A stretch of DNA of 64,000 nt from JANPPS01 sp965246925 (GCA_965246925.1 OZ251994.1:3286001-3350000); one strand, 5' to 3'; positions 24,052 through 33,076 are shown, counted from the first letter of the stretch. Notes: generated from the letters alone by a model not told the origin. Numbers and translations are program-made.

Positions 24052-25386
24052 GTGCTGACCGGCGGGCGCACGGTGCGGATCGGCGTCACCGGCCTGGCGC
24101 GCGCCGGCAAGACGGCGTTCCTGACCTCCGTCGCCGCCAATCTACTCGCGCTGGGCGCGGGCCGTCCGGTGCTGCCAGGCCTCGGCAAGCAGATGGGGCG
24201 CGTGCAGTCCATCCAGATCGCCCCGGCCGGCGCGGACCGCTTGCCGCGTTTCGACTACCGCCGGCACTTGGCCGCGCTGACCGCGGACCCGCCTGTCTGG
24301 CCGGAGCGGACCAGCGCCGCCGCACTCCTGGCGTTCGACGTGGTGCTGGGGCGGGAGCGGTTCGGCCTCACGCTACCCTCTAGGCGTATCCGGATCGAGA
24401 TGCTGGACTACCCCGGTGAGTGGCTGCTCGATCTCCCTTTGCTACAAACCCCGTTTGCCGACTGGTCGGCGGGCGTGCTCGCCCGGCTACAGACACCGGC
24501 CTATGCCGGCATTGCCAAGGACTTTCTGGCGTTCAGCCTCTCCCTACCCTCCGCCGCACCCGTGCACGAGGAGCTCGCCCTCGCCGGGCACAAGCTATAC
24601 GTCCGCACGCTGCAACGCCTACGCGACGAATCGCGGCTGGCTTTGCTGCAGCCGGGCCGCTTCCTCATGCCCGCACCCGGCGCGGCGCCGGGCTGGATGC
24701 CGTTCTTTCCCCTGGCCGGGCAGGGCGGCCTCACGGCGCTGCTGTCCGAGCGATACGACCGCTACGTGGACGCCGTGCGGGAGGATCTGGCGGATCCGAT
24801 GTTCGGCAACCTCGACCGCATCGTGGTCCTGGCGGACCTGCTCACCGCGCTGCACGCGGGGCCAGTTGCGTTTGCAGATGCGAGCGGCGCGCTGGCCGCC
24901 GCCGCGGGAGCGTTGCGCTGGCGGCGTTCCTGGTTAGACTCAGTCATGGCGCTGGCCCGGTTCTCACTGCCGCCCCGGGTCATCAACCGGCTCGCCTTCG
25001 CCGCCACCAAGGCCGATCATGTGGCCGAGGGGCAGCGCGGCAACCTGACTGGCCTACTCCGCGACGCCGCGCGCGGCACGGGGGAGGGTGACGTCACCAC
25101 CAGCTATTTCGCCATCGCGGCCGTCCGCTGCACGGAGGACTTCGTCTGGACCCTGGAGGGCCGCCCCGTCTCCGCCGTGCGCGGGCGGCGCATCGGCGAT
25201 GAACGGCTCGGCCGCTCCTATCCCGGCGAGGTACCGGACCGCATGCCCGGCCCAACATTCTGGGATCATCCATTCCTAGAGCTGCCGGAGTTCGAGCCGC
25301 GCCGGCCTCCTGATGGCGGACGCGGCGGCGTGCCCGAGCTGGGGCTGGATCCACTGCTCGGATTCTTGCTGGAAGACGTGCTGTGA
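24052..25386 (+). CDS. YcjX-family P-loop NTPase
   Basis: This 444-residue protein starts at a GTG at 24052. Coding-like sequence (IDQALATAAEVLTGGRTVRIGV) continues upstream to the gloA stop, so the true start may be a non-standard codon near 24019-24022. The Walker A sequence VTGLARAGKTAFLTSV and the motif MLDYPGEWLLDLPLL are distinctive of YcjX. The family also keeps RLAFAATKADHV as its base-specificity loop, and this is seen here. YcjX is an envelope-stress-linked GTPase-like protein of unknown precise function. It always pairs with a YcjF-like membrane protein, as here (GTGA overlap). Confidence 0.9.
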   Translation: MLTGGRTVRIGVTGLARAGKTAFLTSVAANLLALGAGRPVLPGLGKQMGRVQSIQIAPAGADRLPRFDYRRHLAALTADPPVWPERTSAAALLAFDVVLGRERFGLTLPSRRIRIEMLDYPGEWLLDLPLLQTPFADWSAGVLARLQTPAYAGIAKDFLAFSLSLPSAAPVHEELALAGHKLYVRTLQRLRDESRLALLQPGRFLMPAPGAAPGWMPFFPLAGQGGLTALLSERYDRYVDAVREDLADPMFGNLDRIVVLADLLTALHAGPVAFADASGALAAAAGALRWRRSWLDSVMALARFSLPPRVINRLAFAATKADHVAEGQRGNLTGLLRDAARGTGEGDVTTSYFAIAAVRCTEDFVWTLEGRPVSAVRGRRIGDERLGRSYPGEVPDRMPGPTFWDHPFLELPEFEPRRPPDGGRGGVPELGLDPLLGFLLEDVL

Positions 25387-26243
25387 TCGCCCCCCGCTTC
25401 GAATTGGAAGAGCGTCCGGCCGCGCGCTTAGAGGCGGAGCCGGTGCCGGTCCTGATCGATCCGCCACCGCCCCGCGGCGCCGGAACGCTGGCCCTCGCGG
25501 GCGCGCTGGTGATCGCGGCTGGCTTTACCGTGCTGACCGGCGCCAACTTCGTCGCCGACCAGTTCGCCCGCGGCGCCGTCCTGGGATGGACCACCCTGGG
25601 CGTCACGGGCCTGGGCGTCGCGATCGGCGGCGCCGGGCTGTGGCGGGAGCTGCGGGCGCTCATGTCGATGCGTCGGGTGGATTCGCTCCGGGCAGACTTC
25701 CGCTCCGGCGAAGAGGTGCGCGTGGCACGCGCCGCCATGGCGTGGGCCGACATCGCCCCCGGCGGCCCGGCGCTGAAACCCGCACTCATGGCCGCCAACG
25801 ATCCGGACGCGATGGTGGCCCTGCTACGCGCAGGCCCCTCCACCGCGTTGCGCGCGGCGGCGGAGGCGCAGGGGCGCGCGGCGGCGGTGCAGGTCGTAGC
25901 CGGGATCGCCGCCATGCCGTCACCCGCGTTCGACGTCCTGCTGACCGGCTGGCGCGGCCTGCGGCTGATCCGGCAGGTGGCGGCCCTCTACGGCGTCCGG
26001 CCCGGCGCGTTCGGCGCCCTGTCGCTGCTGCGCCGCACCGTGAGCTCGGCCACACTGGTCGGCGCTACCGAGCTGGCCGCCAACGCCGCGACCCAGGCCG
26101 TGCTATCGCACCCCTTGCTGTCCCACATCGTGGGCGAGATGGCCGGCGCAGGCGTGGCAGCCCGCCGCATGCTGGTGCTGTCCCGTGCGGCCGCGGCCGC
26201 ATGCGATCCGGTTCCGGAACCTTTGGAAGTGCGGCGGCGTTAG
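25383..26243 (+). CDS. YcjF-like DUF697/TIGR01620 membrane protein
   Basis: This 286-residue protein has two central transmembrane helices (about residues 38-60 and 72-95, GTLALAGALVIAAGFTVL and TLGVTGLGVAIGGAGLW). A soluble alpha-helical C-terminal domain follows, containing LLTGWRGLRLIRQVAALYGVRPG, the typical DUF697 signature. The GTG start overlaps the TGA of the YcjX gene. The two proteins are expected to act together at the inner membrane. The function in the family is not established. Confidence 0.85.
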   Translation: MIAPRFELEERPAARLEAEPVPVLIDPPPPRGAGTLALAGALVIAAGFTVLTGANFVADQFARGAVLGWTTLGVTGLGVAIGGAGLWRELRALMSMRRVDSLRADFRSGEEVRVARAAMAWADIAPGGPALKPALMAANDPDAMVALLRAGPSTALRAAAEAQGRAAAVQVVAGIAAMPSPAFDVLLTGWRGLRLIRQVAALYGVRPGAFGALSLLRRTVSSATLVGATELAANAATQAVLSHPLLSHIVGEMAGAGVAARRMLVLSRAAAAACDPVPEPLEVRRR

Positions 26244-26289
26244 TTTTGCTCACGGCCGCTTGAGCTGTGACAACGATAAGGGACGCACC

Positions 26290-26484
26290 ATGCCGAAAGC
26301 TGCACATACTGAGGCCGCAACCCATCACGAAGCTGCCGCGAAGTCCCACAAGACCGCGGCCGAGCACCACGACAAGGGCGACCACGCCGCCGCCGCCAAG
26401 CACTCCGAAGAGGCGCACGGCCACTCCACCAAGGCGCATGAGCACGCCACCAAGGCCCATACGGCGAGCAAGGCCAAGAAGTAG
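26290..26484 (+). CDS. Small His-, Ala- and Lys-rich low-complexity protein
   Basis: This 64-residue protein starts at the ATG at 26290, with an AGGGACG ribosome site in front. About one fifth of the residues are histidine, arranged in HHEAAAKSHKTAAEHHDKG-type repeats, followed by SEEAHGHSTKAHEHATKAH and a basic end. Such small proteins occur in many alphaproteobacteria and are annotated as hypothetical. The His clusters and Lys/Ala helices could bind metal or nucleic acid, but nothing more can be read. It ends 7 bases from the convergent ruvX. Confidence 0.7.
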   Translation: MPKAAHTEAATHHEAAAKSHKTAAEHHDKGDHAAAAKHSEEAHGHSTKAHEHATKAHTASKAKK

Positions 26485-26491
26485 CCAGCGC

Positions 26492-26959
26492 TTACGACAC
26501 CACCGACGCATCCAAGGCGGCCTGCAGCGTGTAGGCCGCCGCCATGCCGTCCACGATTTGGGCGCGGCGCCGGCGGGTGAGGTCCAGCTCCTCGATCAAG
26601 AACCGGTTCACCGCCGATGAGGACAGCCTTTCGTCCCATAGCGCCGCGGGCAAGCCGGTCGCGTCGGACAAGGAGCGCGCCCAGTCCCGCGCCGCCTGGG
26701 CCGCCGGGCCCATGCTGCCATCCATCGACAGCGGCCAGCCCACCACCAGGCCGCCCACCGCTTCTTTCCCCGCGAGCGCCATCAGCTCTGCCGCGATCGG
26801 CGCCATCTTACCCCGGCGAATGCTGCCAAAGGGCGTCGCCAGCATAAGCCCCACATCCGACAGCGCGACGCCGATGGTTCTCGCCCCGGGGTCCAGCCCG
26901 ATCAGCCGGGTCTGCGGCGGAAGTGCCGCGCGCAGTTCCACCATGTTGAACAAGGCCAT
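26492..26959 (-). CDS. ruvX: RuvX/YqgF-type Holliday junction resolvase-like nuclease
   Basis: This 155-residue RNase H-fold protein starts at the ATG at 26959, the position of the family N-terminus. The first catalytic Asp lies in RLIGLDPGARTIGVALSD, the Glu region in GGLVVGWPLSMDGSMGP, and the last acidic residue in LWDERLSSSAVNRFLIEE. YqgF proteins take part in 16S rRNA 5' end maturation and, in some species, in Holliday junction cleavage. It is divergent from gatC, with 46 bases between them. Confidence 0.93.
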   Translation of the reverse strand: MALFNMVELRAALPPQTRLIGLDPGARTIGVALSDVGLMLATPFGSIRRGKMAPIAAELMALAGKEAVGGLVVGWPLSMDGSMGPAAQAARDWARSLSDATGLPAALWDERLSSSAVNRFLIEELDLTRRRRAQIVDGMAAAYTLQAALDASVVS

Positions 26960-27005
26960 ACCAGCCGTTATGGTCCGCGCTCCCCCAGATTGTAAGGCCA
27001 AACCC

Positions 27006-27293
27006 ATGTCGCTTGATCCCGCGACCATCCGCCGCGTCGCCAAGCTCGCCCGCATCCGCGTCGATGAGGCCGAAGTGGCGCAGCTGCAGACCGAGCTGAA
27101 CGGCATCCTGGGCTGGATCGAGCAGCTGAACGAGGTGGACGTGGACGGGATCGAGCCGCTGACCGGCGCCGCACAGATGGCGCTCCGGCTGCGGCCCGAT
27201 GTCGTGACCGATGGCGGCCTTACCGAGCAGGTCCTGGCCAACGCGCCGGACCGGGCCGGCATGTTCTACGCCGTGCCGAAGGTGGTGGAGTGA
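27006..27293 (+). CDS. gatC: Aspartyl/glutamyl-tRNA amidotransferase subunit C
   Basis: This 95-residue protein wraps around GatA and joins it to GatB. It starts at MSLDPATIRRVAKLARIRVD and contains the characteristic ELNGILGWIEQLNEVDVDGI, ending in a GMFYAVPKVVE tail. Length is normal. GatCAB makes Gln-tRNA or Asn-tRNA by amidating mischarged tRNAs. Its stop overlaps the gatA start as TGATG. Confidence 0.96.
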   Translation: MSLDPATIRRVAKLARIRVDEAEVAQLQTELNGILGWIEQLNEVDVDGIEPLTGAAQMALRLRPDVVTDGGLTEQVLANAPDRAGMFYAVPKVVE

Positions 27294-28771
27294 TGCTGAC
27301 CGGCCTCACGCTATCAGCCGCCCGTGACGGGCTGCGCGCCAAGCGGTTCACCGCGTCCGAGCTGACCGAGGCGCATCTGGCCGCCATCGACATCCTGAAC
27401 CCGGCGATAAACGCGTTCATCACCGTGACCCCGGAGAGCGCCCGCGCGCAGGCGGCCGCGGCGGACCAAGCGCTGGCAGGCGGTGACACGCGCCCGTTGC
27501 TGGGCATTCCGCTGGCGATCAAGGACCTGTTCTGCACCGCCGGCATCCGCACCACCGCCGGCTCCCGCATCCTAGAGCCGTTCGTGCCGCCGTATGAGAG
27601 CACCGTCACGTCCCAGCTACTGCGGGACGGCGCGGTGTTTCTGGGGAAGGCGAACCTCGACGAGTTCGCCATGGGCTCCTCCAACATGACCAGCGCGTAC
27701 GGGCCGGTGACCAACCCCTGGACCCGGGCGGACGGCAAGCCCCTCGTGCCCGGCGGCTCCTCCGGCGGGTCCGTCGCCGCCGTCGCTGCACGCCTGGCCA
27801 TGGGTGCGACGGCCACCGACACCGGTGGCTCCATCCGGCAACCCGCGTCGTTCACCGGCCTGGTCGGGATCAAGCCCACCTACGGCCGTTGCTCCCGCTA
27901 CGGCGTGGTCGCCTTCGCTTCGTCCTTGGATCAGGCCGGGCCCGTGGCCCGCACGGTCGAGGACGCGGCCATCCTGCTCGGCAGCATGTCCGGCTTCGAC
28001 CCGCGCGACAGCACCAGCGCGGACCGCCCGGTGCCGGACTTCGCCGCCGCCTGCCGCCGCGGCGTGGCCGGCCTGCGCATCGGCATCCCCCGTGAATACC
28101 GCTCGGACGCCATGCCGCCCGAGATCGAGGCGCTGTGGCAGCAAGGCCTGGCCTGGCTGCGCGACGCCGGCGCCACCACCGTGGACGTCTCGCTGCCGCA
28201 TACCAAGTATGGCCTCGCCACCTACTACATCGTGGCCCCCGCCGAAGCCTCCTCCAACCTCGCCCGCTATGACGGCGTACGCTTCGGCCATCGCACCTCA
28301 GGCGCCGATCTGACCGAGCTGTATGAGCGAACCCGGGCGGAGGGCTTTGGTGCCGAGGTCAAGCGCCGCATCATGATCGGCACCTACGTGCTCTCGGCCG
28401 GCTATTATGACGCCTACTACCTGCGGGCGCAGAAGGTGCGGGCGCTGATTTTGCGGGACTTTACCGACGCCTTCGCCCACGTGGACGCGCTGCTGACCCC
28501 CACCGCTCCATCCGCCGCATTCGCGCAAGGGGACAACATGGATGACCCCGTGACCATGTATCTGAACGACGTCTTCACTGTCCCGGCCAACATGGCGGGC
28601 ATTCCCGGCCTGTCCGTGCCCGCGGGCCTCGACCCGGCGGGCCTGCCGCTCGGCCTGCAGGTGCTGGGCCGCCCGTTCGATGAGGAGACGGTGTTCGCCG
28701 TGGGCGCCGCGATCGAGCGGGCCGCCGGGTTCACCGCACTGCCCGCGATCCGGGCAGGAGCGCCGGCATGA
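27293..28771 (+). CDS. gatA: Aspartyl/glutamyl-tRNA amidotransferase subunit A
   Basis: This 492-residue amidase-signature enzyme releases ammonia from glutamine. The catalytic Lys is in IPLAIKDLFC, and the two serines of the Ser-cisSer-Lys triad are in GGSSGGSVAAVAARLA and TDTGGSIRQPASFTG. The segment NLDEFAMGSSNMTSAYGP is specific for GatA rather than general amidases. The frame overlaps gatC upstream and gatB downstream by ATGA, so the three subunits are coupled. Confidence 0.97.
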   Translation: MLTGLTLSAARDGLRAKRFTASELTEAHLAAIDILNPAINAFITVTPESARAQAAAADQALAGGDTRPLLGIPLAIKDLFCTAGIRTTAGSRILEPFVPPYESTVTSQLLRDGAVFLGKANLDEFAMGSSNMTSAYGPVTNPWTRADGKPLVPGGSSGGSVAAVAARLAMGATATDTGGSIRQPASFTGLVGIKPTYGRCSRYGVVAFASSLDQAGPVARTVEDAAILLGSMSGFDPRDSTSADRPVPDFAAACRRGVAGLRIGIPREYRSDAMPPEIEALWQQGLAWLRDAGATTVDVSLPHTKYGLATYYIVAPAEASSNLARYDGVRFGHRTSGADLTELYERTRAEGFGAEVKRRIMIGTYVLSAGYYDAYYLRAQKVRALILRDFTDAFAHVDALLTPTAPSAAFAQGDNMDDPVTMYLNDVFTVPANMAGIPGLSVPAGLDPAGLPLGLQVLGRPFDEETVFAVGAAIERAAGFTALPAIRAGAPA

Positions 28772-30222
28772 ACTACGTGGTGGAAGGGGCAACCGGACCG
28801 TGGGAGATCGTGGTCGGGCTCGAGGTGCACGCGCAAATCATCAGCCAGTCCAAGCTGTTCAGCGGCGCCGCCACTGCATACGGCGCGGCGCCCAACAGCC
28901 AAGTGAGCTTCGTGGACGCGGCGATGCCGGGCATGCTGCCGGTGATCAACCAGGAATGCGTGGCCCAGGCGGTGCGGACAGGCCTGGGGCTGGAGGCGCA
29001 GATCAACCTCGTCAGCCGGTTCGACCGCAAGAACTACTTCTACGCCGACCTGCCGGCCGGCTATCAGATCAGCCAGTTCGCCCACCCCATCGTGGGGGCG
29101 GGCGTGGTCGAAGTGGAGCTCGCCGATGGCGCCACCAAGCGCATCGGCGTGACCCGGCTGCACCTGGAGCAGGACGCCGGCAAGTCGCTGCACGACCAGG
29201 ATCCCACGCGCAGCTTCATCGACCTCAACCGCTCCGGCGTCGCGCTGATGGAGATCGTGAGCGAGCCCGATATGCGCAGCCCCGAGGAGGCCGGCGCCTA
29301 TCTCCGTAAGATGCGGACCATCCTCCGCTACCTCGGCACCTGCGACGGCAACATGGAGGAGGGCTCCATGCGCGCAGACGTGAACGTCAGCGTCCGCAAG
29401 CATAACGAGCCGTTCCGCACCCGCTGCGAAGTGAAGAACGTGAACTCGGTGCGGTTCGTGATGCAGGCGATCGAGGCGGAGGCGGTGCGTCAGGTCGCGG
29501 TCTGGGAGGCGGGTGGTACGGTCGAGCAGGAGACCCGGCTGTTCGACCCGCAACGCGGTGAGACCCGTTCCTTGCGCAGCAAGGAGGACGCCCACGACTA
29601 CCGCTATTTTCCCGACCCCGACCTGCTGCCGCTGGTGCTGGACGAGGCATGGGTTGCCGGCCTGAAGGCGCACCTGCCCGAACTGCCGGACGCCAAGCGC
29701 GCCCGCTTCGTGGCCGAGCACGGCCTGTCCATGTATGATGCCGGCGTGCTGGTAGCTGACCAGGAGACGGCCGCGTTCTACGAGACGGTGGCCAAGGGCC
29801 GCAATGCGCAGCTGGTGTCCAATTGGCTCACCGGTGACTTCTTCGCCGCCATGAACCGCACCGGCCGCACCATCGCCGACCCGCCCGTCTCCGCCGCGTC
29901 GCTCGGCGAGCTGATCGACCTCCTATCCGACCAGACCATCAACGGCCGCATCGCCAAGGAGGTGTTCGAGGCCATGGTCGAAACCGGCCAAGGCGCGTCC
30001 GCGATCGTGGAGGCGCGCGGCCTGCGCCAAGTGACCGACACCGGCGCGATCGACGAGGCCGTCGCCAAGGTGCTGGCGCAGAACCCGGACAAACTGGCCG
30101 AATACCGCTCCGGCAAAGACAAGCTGTTCGGCTTCTTCGTCGGCCAAATCATGAAAGCCATGGCCGGCAAAGGCAATCCGGCGCTGGTGAACGAGGCGCT
30201 GAAGCGGGCCTTGGAGACGTAG
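28768..30222 (+). CDS. gatB: Aspartyl/glutamyl-tRNA amidotransferase subunit B
   Basis: This 484-residue protein binds the mischarged tRNA and phosphorylates its amino acid before amidation. Motifs seen are IVVGLEVHAQI, FDRKNYFYADLPAGYQISQ, HLEQDAGKSLHD, LMEIVSEPDMRSPEEA, SMRADVNVSVR, and the C-terminal tRNA-binding YqeY-like domain ending VGQIMKAMAGKGNPALVNE. Length is normal. No promoter is needed between gatA and gatB because of the ATGA overlap. Confidence 0.97.
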   Translation: MNYVVEGATGPWEIVVGLEVHAQIISQSKLFSGAATAYGAAPNSQVSFVDAAMPGMLPVINQECVAQAVRTGLGLEAQINLVSRFDRKNYFYADLPAGYQISQFAHPIVGAGVVEVELADGATKRIGVTRLHLEQDAGKSLHDQDPTRSFIDLNRSGVALMEIVSEPDMRSPEEAGAYLRKMRTILRYLGTCDGNMEEGSMRADVNVSVRKHNEPFRTRCEVKNVNSVRFVMQAIEAEAVRQVAVWEAGGTVEQETRLFDPQRGETRSLRSKEDAHDYRYFPDPDLLPLVLDEAWVAGLKAHLPELPDAKRARFVAEHGLSMYDAGVLVADQETAAFYETVAKGRNAQLVSNWLTGDFFAAMNRTGRTIADPPVSAASLGELIDLLSDQTINGRIAKEVFEAMVETGQGASAIVEARGLRQVTDTGAIDEAVAKVLAQNPDKLAEYRSGKDKLFGFFVGQIMKAMAGKGNPALVNEALKRALET

Positions 30223-30285
30223 CGCAACCGTGTTCGCAACGGGAGCACTCGGCGCCGGTTAAACCCAGCACCGAGGAGCCCCGAC

Positions 30286-31158
30286 ATGACGCAGCAAATC
30301 CCGATCGACCCCTCCGCCATCACCGGGACCGAGGCCGAGCACGGCACGATCGAGGTCACGCCCGACATCGCCATGATGCGGTTGGCGCTGGTCAACGTCG
30401 TGATGGTAGGCACGCCGGGGCAGGGCGGCTGGGTGCTGATCGACACCGGCATCCCCGGCCTCGCCGGACGGATCGAGGCCGCCGCCCAGGAGCGGTTCGG
30501 CACTGCGCCCGCCGCCATCGTCATGACGCACGGCCATTTCGACCACGTCGGCAGCCTCGAGACGCTGGCCGAGCGCTGGAACGTGCCGGTCTATGCCCAT
30601 CCGCTCGAGCGGCCGTACCTGGACGGATCCGCCTCCTACCCGCCGCCCGACCCGCTGGCCGGCGGAGGCGTCATGGCCCTGCTCTCGCCGCTCTATCCGC
30701 GCAGCCCCGTCGATGCCGGGCCCAGGCTGCATGATTTGCCGCCGGACGGCAGCGTGCCGGGCCTGCCCGGCTGGCGGTGGCTGCATACGCCGGGTCACTC
30801 GGTCGGGCACGTGTCGTTGTGGCGGGAGGCGGACCGCACGCTGATCGCCGGCGACGCGTTCATCACCACGGCGCAGGAAAGCGCTTATGCCACCACGGTC
30901 CAGGCGCCGGAGCTGCACGGCCCGCCGCGTTATTTCACGCATGACTGGCAGGCGGCCGAGCGCTCGGTGGCAATGCTAGCGGCACTGGAACCGGAACGCG
31001 TCATCACGGGTCACGGCCGCGCCATGGAGGGCCCGGCGATGCGGTCCGCCCTACACGCCCTGTCGGCCCGCTTCACCGAGGTCGCGGTTCCGGCCGAAGG
31101 CCGCTTCGTCAACGACCCGCAACGCGCCGCCGACGGCACCGCCTACCGGCCCGCCTAA
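30286..31158 (+). CDS. Metallo-beta-lactamase-fold hydrolase
   Basis: This 290-residue cytoplasmic hydrolase has the dinuclear-zinc motif MTHGHFDHVGSLE (HxHxDH), the downstream His in LHTPGHSVGHVSLW, the bridging Asp in LIAGDAFIT, and the last His in VITGHGRAMEG. An opening strand TPDIAMMRLALVNVVMVG precedes the fold. This class hydrolyses thioesters, lactones or other esters; the substrate is not evident. It is probably transcribed alone or as the last gene after gatB, 63 bases away. Three hairpins follow it. Confidence 0.85.
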   Translation: MTQQIPIDPSAITGTEAEHGTIEVTPDIAMMRLALVNVVMVGTPGQGGWVLIDTGIPGLAGRIEAAAQERFGTAPAAIVMTHGHFDHVGSLETLAERWNVPVYAHPLERPYLDGSASYPPPDPLAGGGVMALLSPLYPRSPVDAGPRLHDLPPDGSVPGLPGWRWLHTPGHSVGHVSLWREADRTLIAGDAFITTAQESAYATTVQAPELHGPPRYFTHDWQAAERSVAMLAALEPERVITGHGRAMEGPAMRSALHALSARFTEVAVPAEGRFVNDPQRAADGTAYRPA

Positions 31159-31173
31159 AGGATGTCCACTCCC

Positions 31174-31230
31174 CCCTCTCCCTCCGGGAGAGGGCCGGGG
31201 TGAGGGAAACAAGCGGGACAGCCCTCACCC
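31174..31230. repeat. Pair of palindromic hairpins, REP-like intergenic element
   Basis: CCCTCTCCC at 31174-31182 and GGGAGAGGG at 31186-31194 form a perfect 9-bp stem with a 3-base loop. GGGTGAGGG at 31198-31206 pairs perfectly with CCCTCACCC at 31222-31230. Sequences of this type are widespread between genes in proteobacteria. Only one copy is present in this window. Confidence 0.6.
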
Positions 31231-31280
31231 TCAGAAGCGATCCCGCACAAACGGGTCCGAGTCCGGCCCGGGTCGCAAAA

Positions 31281-31306
31281 GGGGCGAGAGGATCACCCCT
31301 CGCCCC
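31281..31306. terminator. GC-rich hairpin in the convergent gap
   Basis: GGGGCGAG at 31281-31288 pairs with CTCGCCCC at 31299-31306 around a 10-base loop. It lies between two converging genes and could stop transcription from either side, but no T run follows on either strand. Confidence 0.45.
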
Positions 31307-31357
31307 CCGCTAAAGCTCCAGTCTGGCCGGGCTAGACCCACCCGAACAAGTCAAGTC

Positions 31358-31654
31358 TCAAGACGCCTTCCCAAGCGCCTGGACCGGCACCGAAGCGGCA
31401 TCGAGCGCCCTGCCCACATATTCCATGTGCGGCTTCAGCATCGAGTGCGCCAGGTCCAGCATTTGCGTCTGAACGCCCCGGGTCTTGACTTGGCTGGCGG
31501 CACTTACGACCGCGATCGCCGCACTCACCTCCAGCATAGCCTCCTGACCCCAGCCGCCTTCGCGGTGAAAGCCGTTGGGCCCGAACACCCAGTAGCCGGC
31601 ATCGCTGCCGACGGGACCGACGATGAAACCCCGGGACGACATGATTGCAGCCAT
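31358..31654 (-). CDS. Hypothetical 98-residue protein
   Basis: The start is the ATG at 31654, which has a GGAGG ribosome site 8 bases upstream; the frame is open further but without such a site. The protein reads MAAIMSSRGFIVGPVGSDAG at its N-terminus, then a GYWVFGPNGFHREGGWG segment, and an amphipathic helical C-terminal half with repeated Ala, Val and Ser. No cysteines, no signal and no membrane segment are seen. I do not recognise the family. Confidence 0.55.
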   Translation of the reverse strand: MAAIMSSRGFIVGPVGSDAGYWVFGPNGFHREGGWGQEAMLEVSAAIAVVSAASQVKTRGVQTQMLDLAHSMLKPHMEYVGRALDAASVPVQALGKAS

Positions 31655-31771
31655 GACCTCAACCCTCCGCCGCGTCCGGAATGGAGCGCGATCAGGAGAC
31701 ATTACGATACAAGATCGAAACCGGCTGTGACCCAGATCACTCATTCAGCACGGTCGGTCCCGTCCCGCGCA

Positions 31772-33022
31772 TCACCCCGCCAAATACCGGCTCCGCATCG
31801 GCTTCAGCACCGCAATCGCCAGCACCGCCGTCAGCAGATCCGCACCGATGGCCAACGCGAACACCGGGGTCCAACTGCCGGCGCTGTCATGCAGCAGCGA
31901 CGCGAGCGGACCGCCGAAGATCGCGCCGATACCCTGGGCGATATACAGGCAGCCGTAGTTCTTCGTGGCATAGCGCGCGCCGAACGTGTCCGTGAGCGTG
32001 CTGGGAAACAACGAGAAGATCTCACCCCAACCAAAGAACACCAGCCCCGACAGCAACACGAACAGCGCCGGGTTGTCGAGCGTGAGCAGCCACAGCGCCA
32101 TGGCGCACCCCTCGAGCGCGAAGGCCATCGCCATCGTGTTCTCCCGCCCGATCCGGTCCGACACCCAGCCAAAGAACGGGCGCGTCAGCCCGTTGCAGAA
32201 CCGGTCGATCGTGAGCGCCAGCGGCAGCGCGGCCAGGCCGAACACCATCGCCTTGGTCACCCCGAAATCACCCGCGATCGCGCCGATCTGCGACGTAACC
32301 ATCAGGCCCGACGTCGACATGCAGCTCATCATGAAGAACATCAGCCAGAAGATCGGCTGCCGCAGCATCCCCGACGTCGGCACGTCCGTCACGGTGGAGG
32401 ACGCCCGCTCCGCCGCAATCACGCTGGCGGGGGGCGAGCGCAGGAACAGCGCGGCCGCCACGCCCACCAGCCCGAATATTAGCCCGAACCGCTGCAGCGT
32501 CGCGGACGTGCCGGCCGCCGCGATCATGTCCGAGATCGGGAAGCTGGTCGCGATCGCCCCCATGCCATACCCGGCCGCCACGACCCCGGCCGCAAAGCCC
32601 CGCCGGTCCGGGAACCAGCCGACCATCTGCCCCACCACGCCGATATACACGATCCCGGTGCCGAGCCCGCCCAACAAGCCGTAGGTCAGGTAGAGCCCCC
32701 AGACCGAGGTCACATACCCGGCCAGCACCCAGCTCAACCCCGTCAGCGCCGCGCCGGTCGCGATCAGGAAGCGCGGGCCGAACCGCTCGATCAGCCAGCC
32801 CTGGAACGGGCTGAAGAACGTCTGCAACACGATCAGGATGGTGAACGTGACCTGTAGCGTCGCCGCTTGCACCTGCATCGCGGCACCCAGCGGCTTGGTG
32901 AACAGCGTCCAGGTATATTGCGGGCTCGATATCGCCATCATGCAGATCAGGCCTAGGCCAAGCTGGATCCAGCGCGTGCTGGACTGGACCGAAGCCGGGT
33001 TTTGCGTGGTAGAAAGGCTCAT
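31772..33022 (-). CDS. Major facilitator transporter, oxalate:formate antiporter (OxlT)-like
   Basis: This 416-residue protein has twelve predicted helices. Resemblance to the OxlT group lies in the N-terminal MMAISSPQYTWTLFTKPL, the segment IVYIGVVGQMVGWFPDRRGFA and the second-half loop FFGWVSDRIGREN, the standard MFS motif in its repeat form. OxlT proteins exchange oxalate for formate; others in the group carry other carboxylates, so the cargo is uncertain. The start is the ATG at 33022, about 54 bases from the divergent GST gene, with a GGAGTC-like site in front. Confidence 0.82.
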   Translation of the reverse strand: MSLSTTQNPASVQSSTRWIQLGLGLICMMAISSPQYTWTLFTKPLGAAMQVQAATLQVTFTILIVLQTFFSPFQGWLIERFGPRFLIATGAALTGLSWVLAGYVTSVWGLYLTYGLLGGLGTGIVYIGVVGQMVGWFPDRRGFAAGVVAAGYGMGAIATSFPISDMIAAAGTSATLQRFGLIFGLVGVAAALFLRSPPASVIAAERASSTVTDVPTSGMLRQPIFWLMFFMMSCMSTSGLMVTSQIGAIAGDFGVTKAMVFGLAALPLALTIDRFCNGLTRPFFGWVSDRIGRENTMAMAFALEGCAMALWLLTLDNPALFVLLSGLVFFGWGEIFSLFPSTLTDTFGARYATKNYGCLYIAQGIGAIFGGPLASLLHDSAGSWTPVFALAIGADLLTAVLAIAVLKPMRSRYLAG

Positions 33023-33076
33023 GGTGACTCCTTGTCGGATGACCCAATGCAAGCTGAGTGCCATCCGGAGCGGCCC

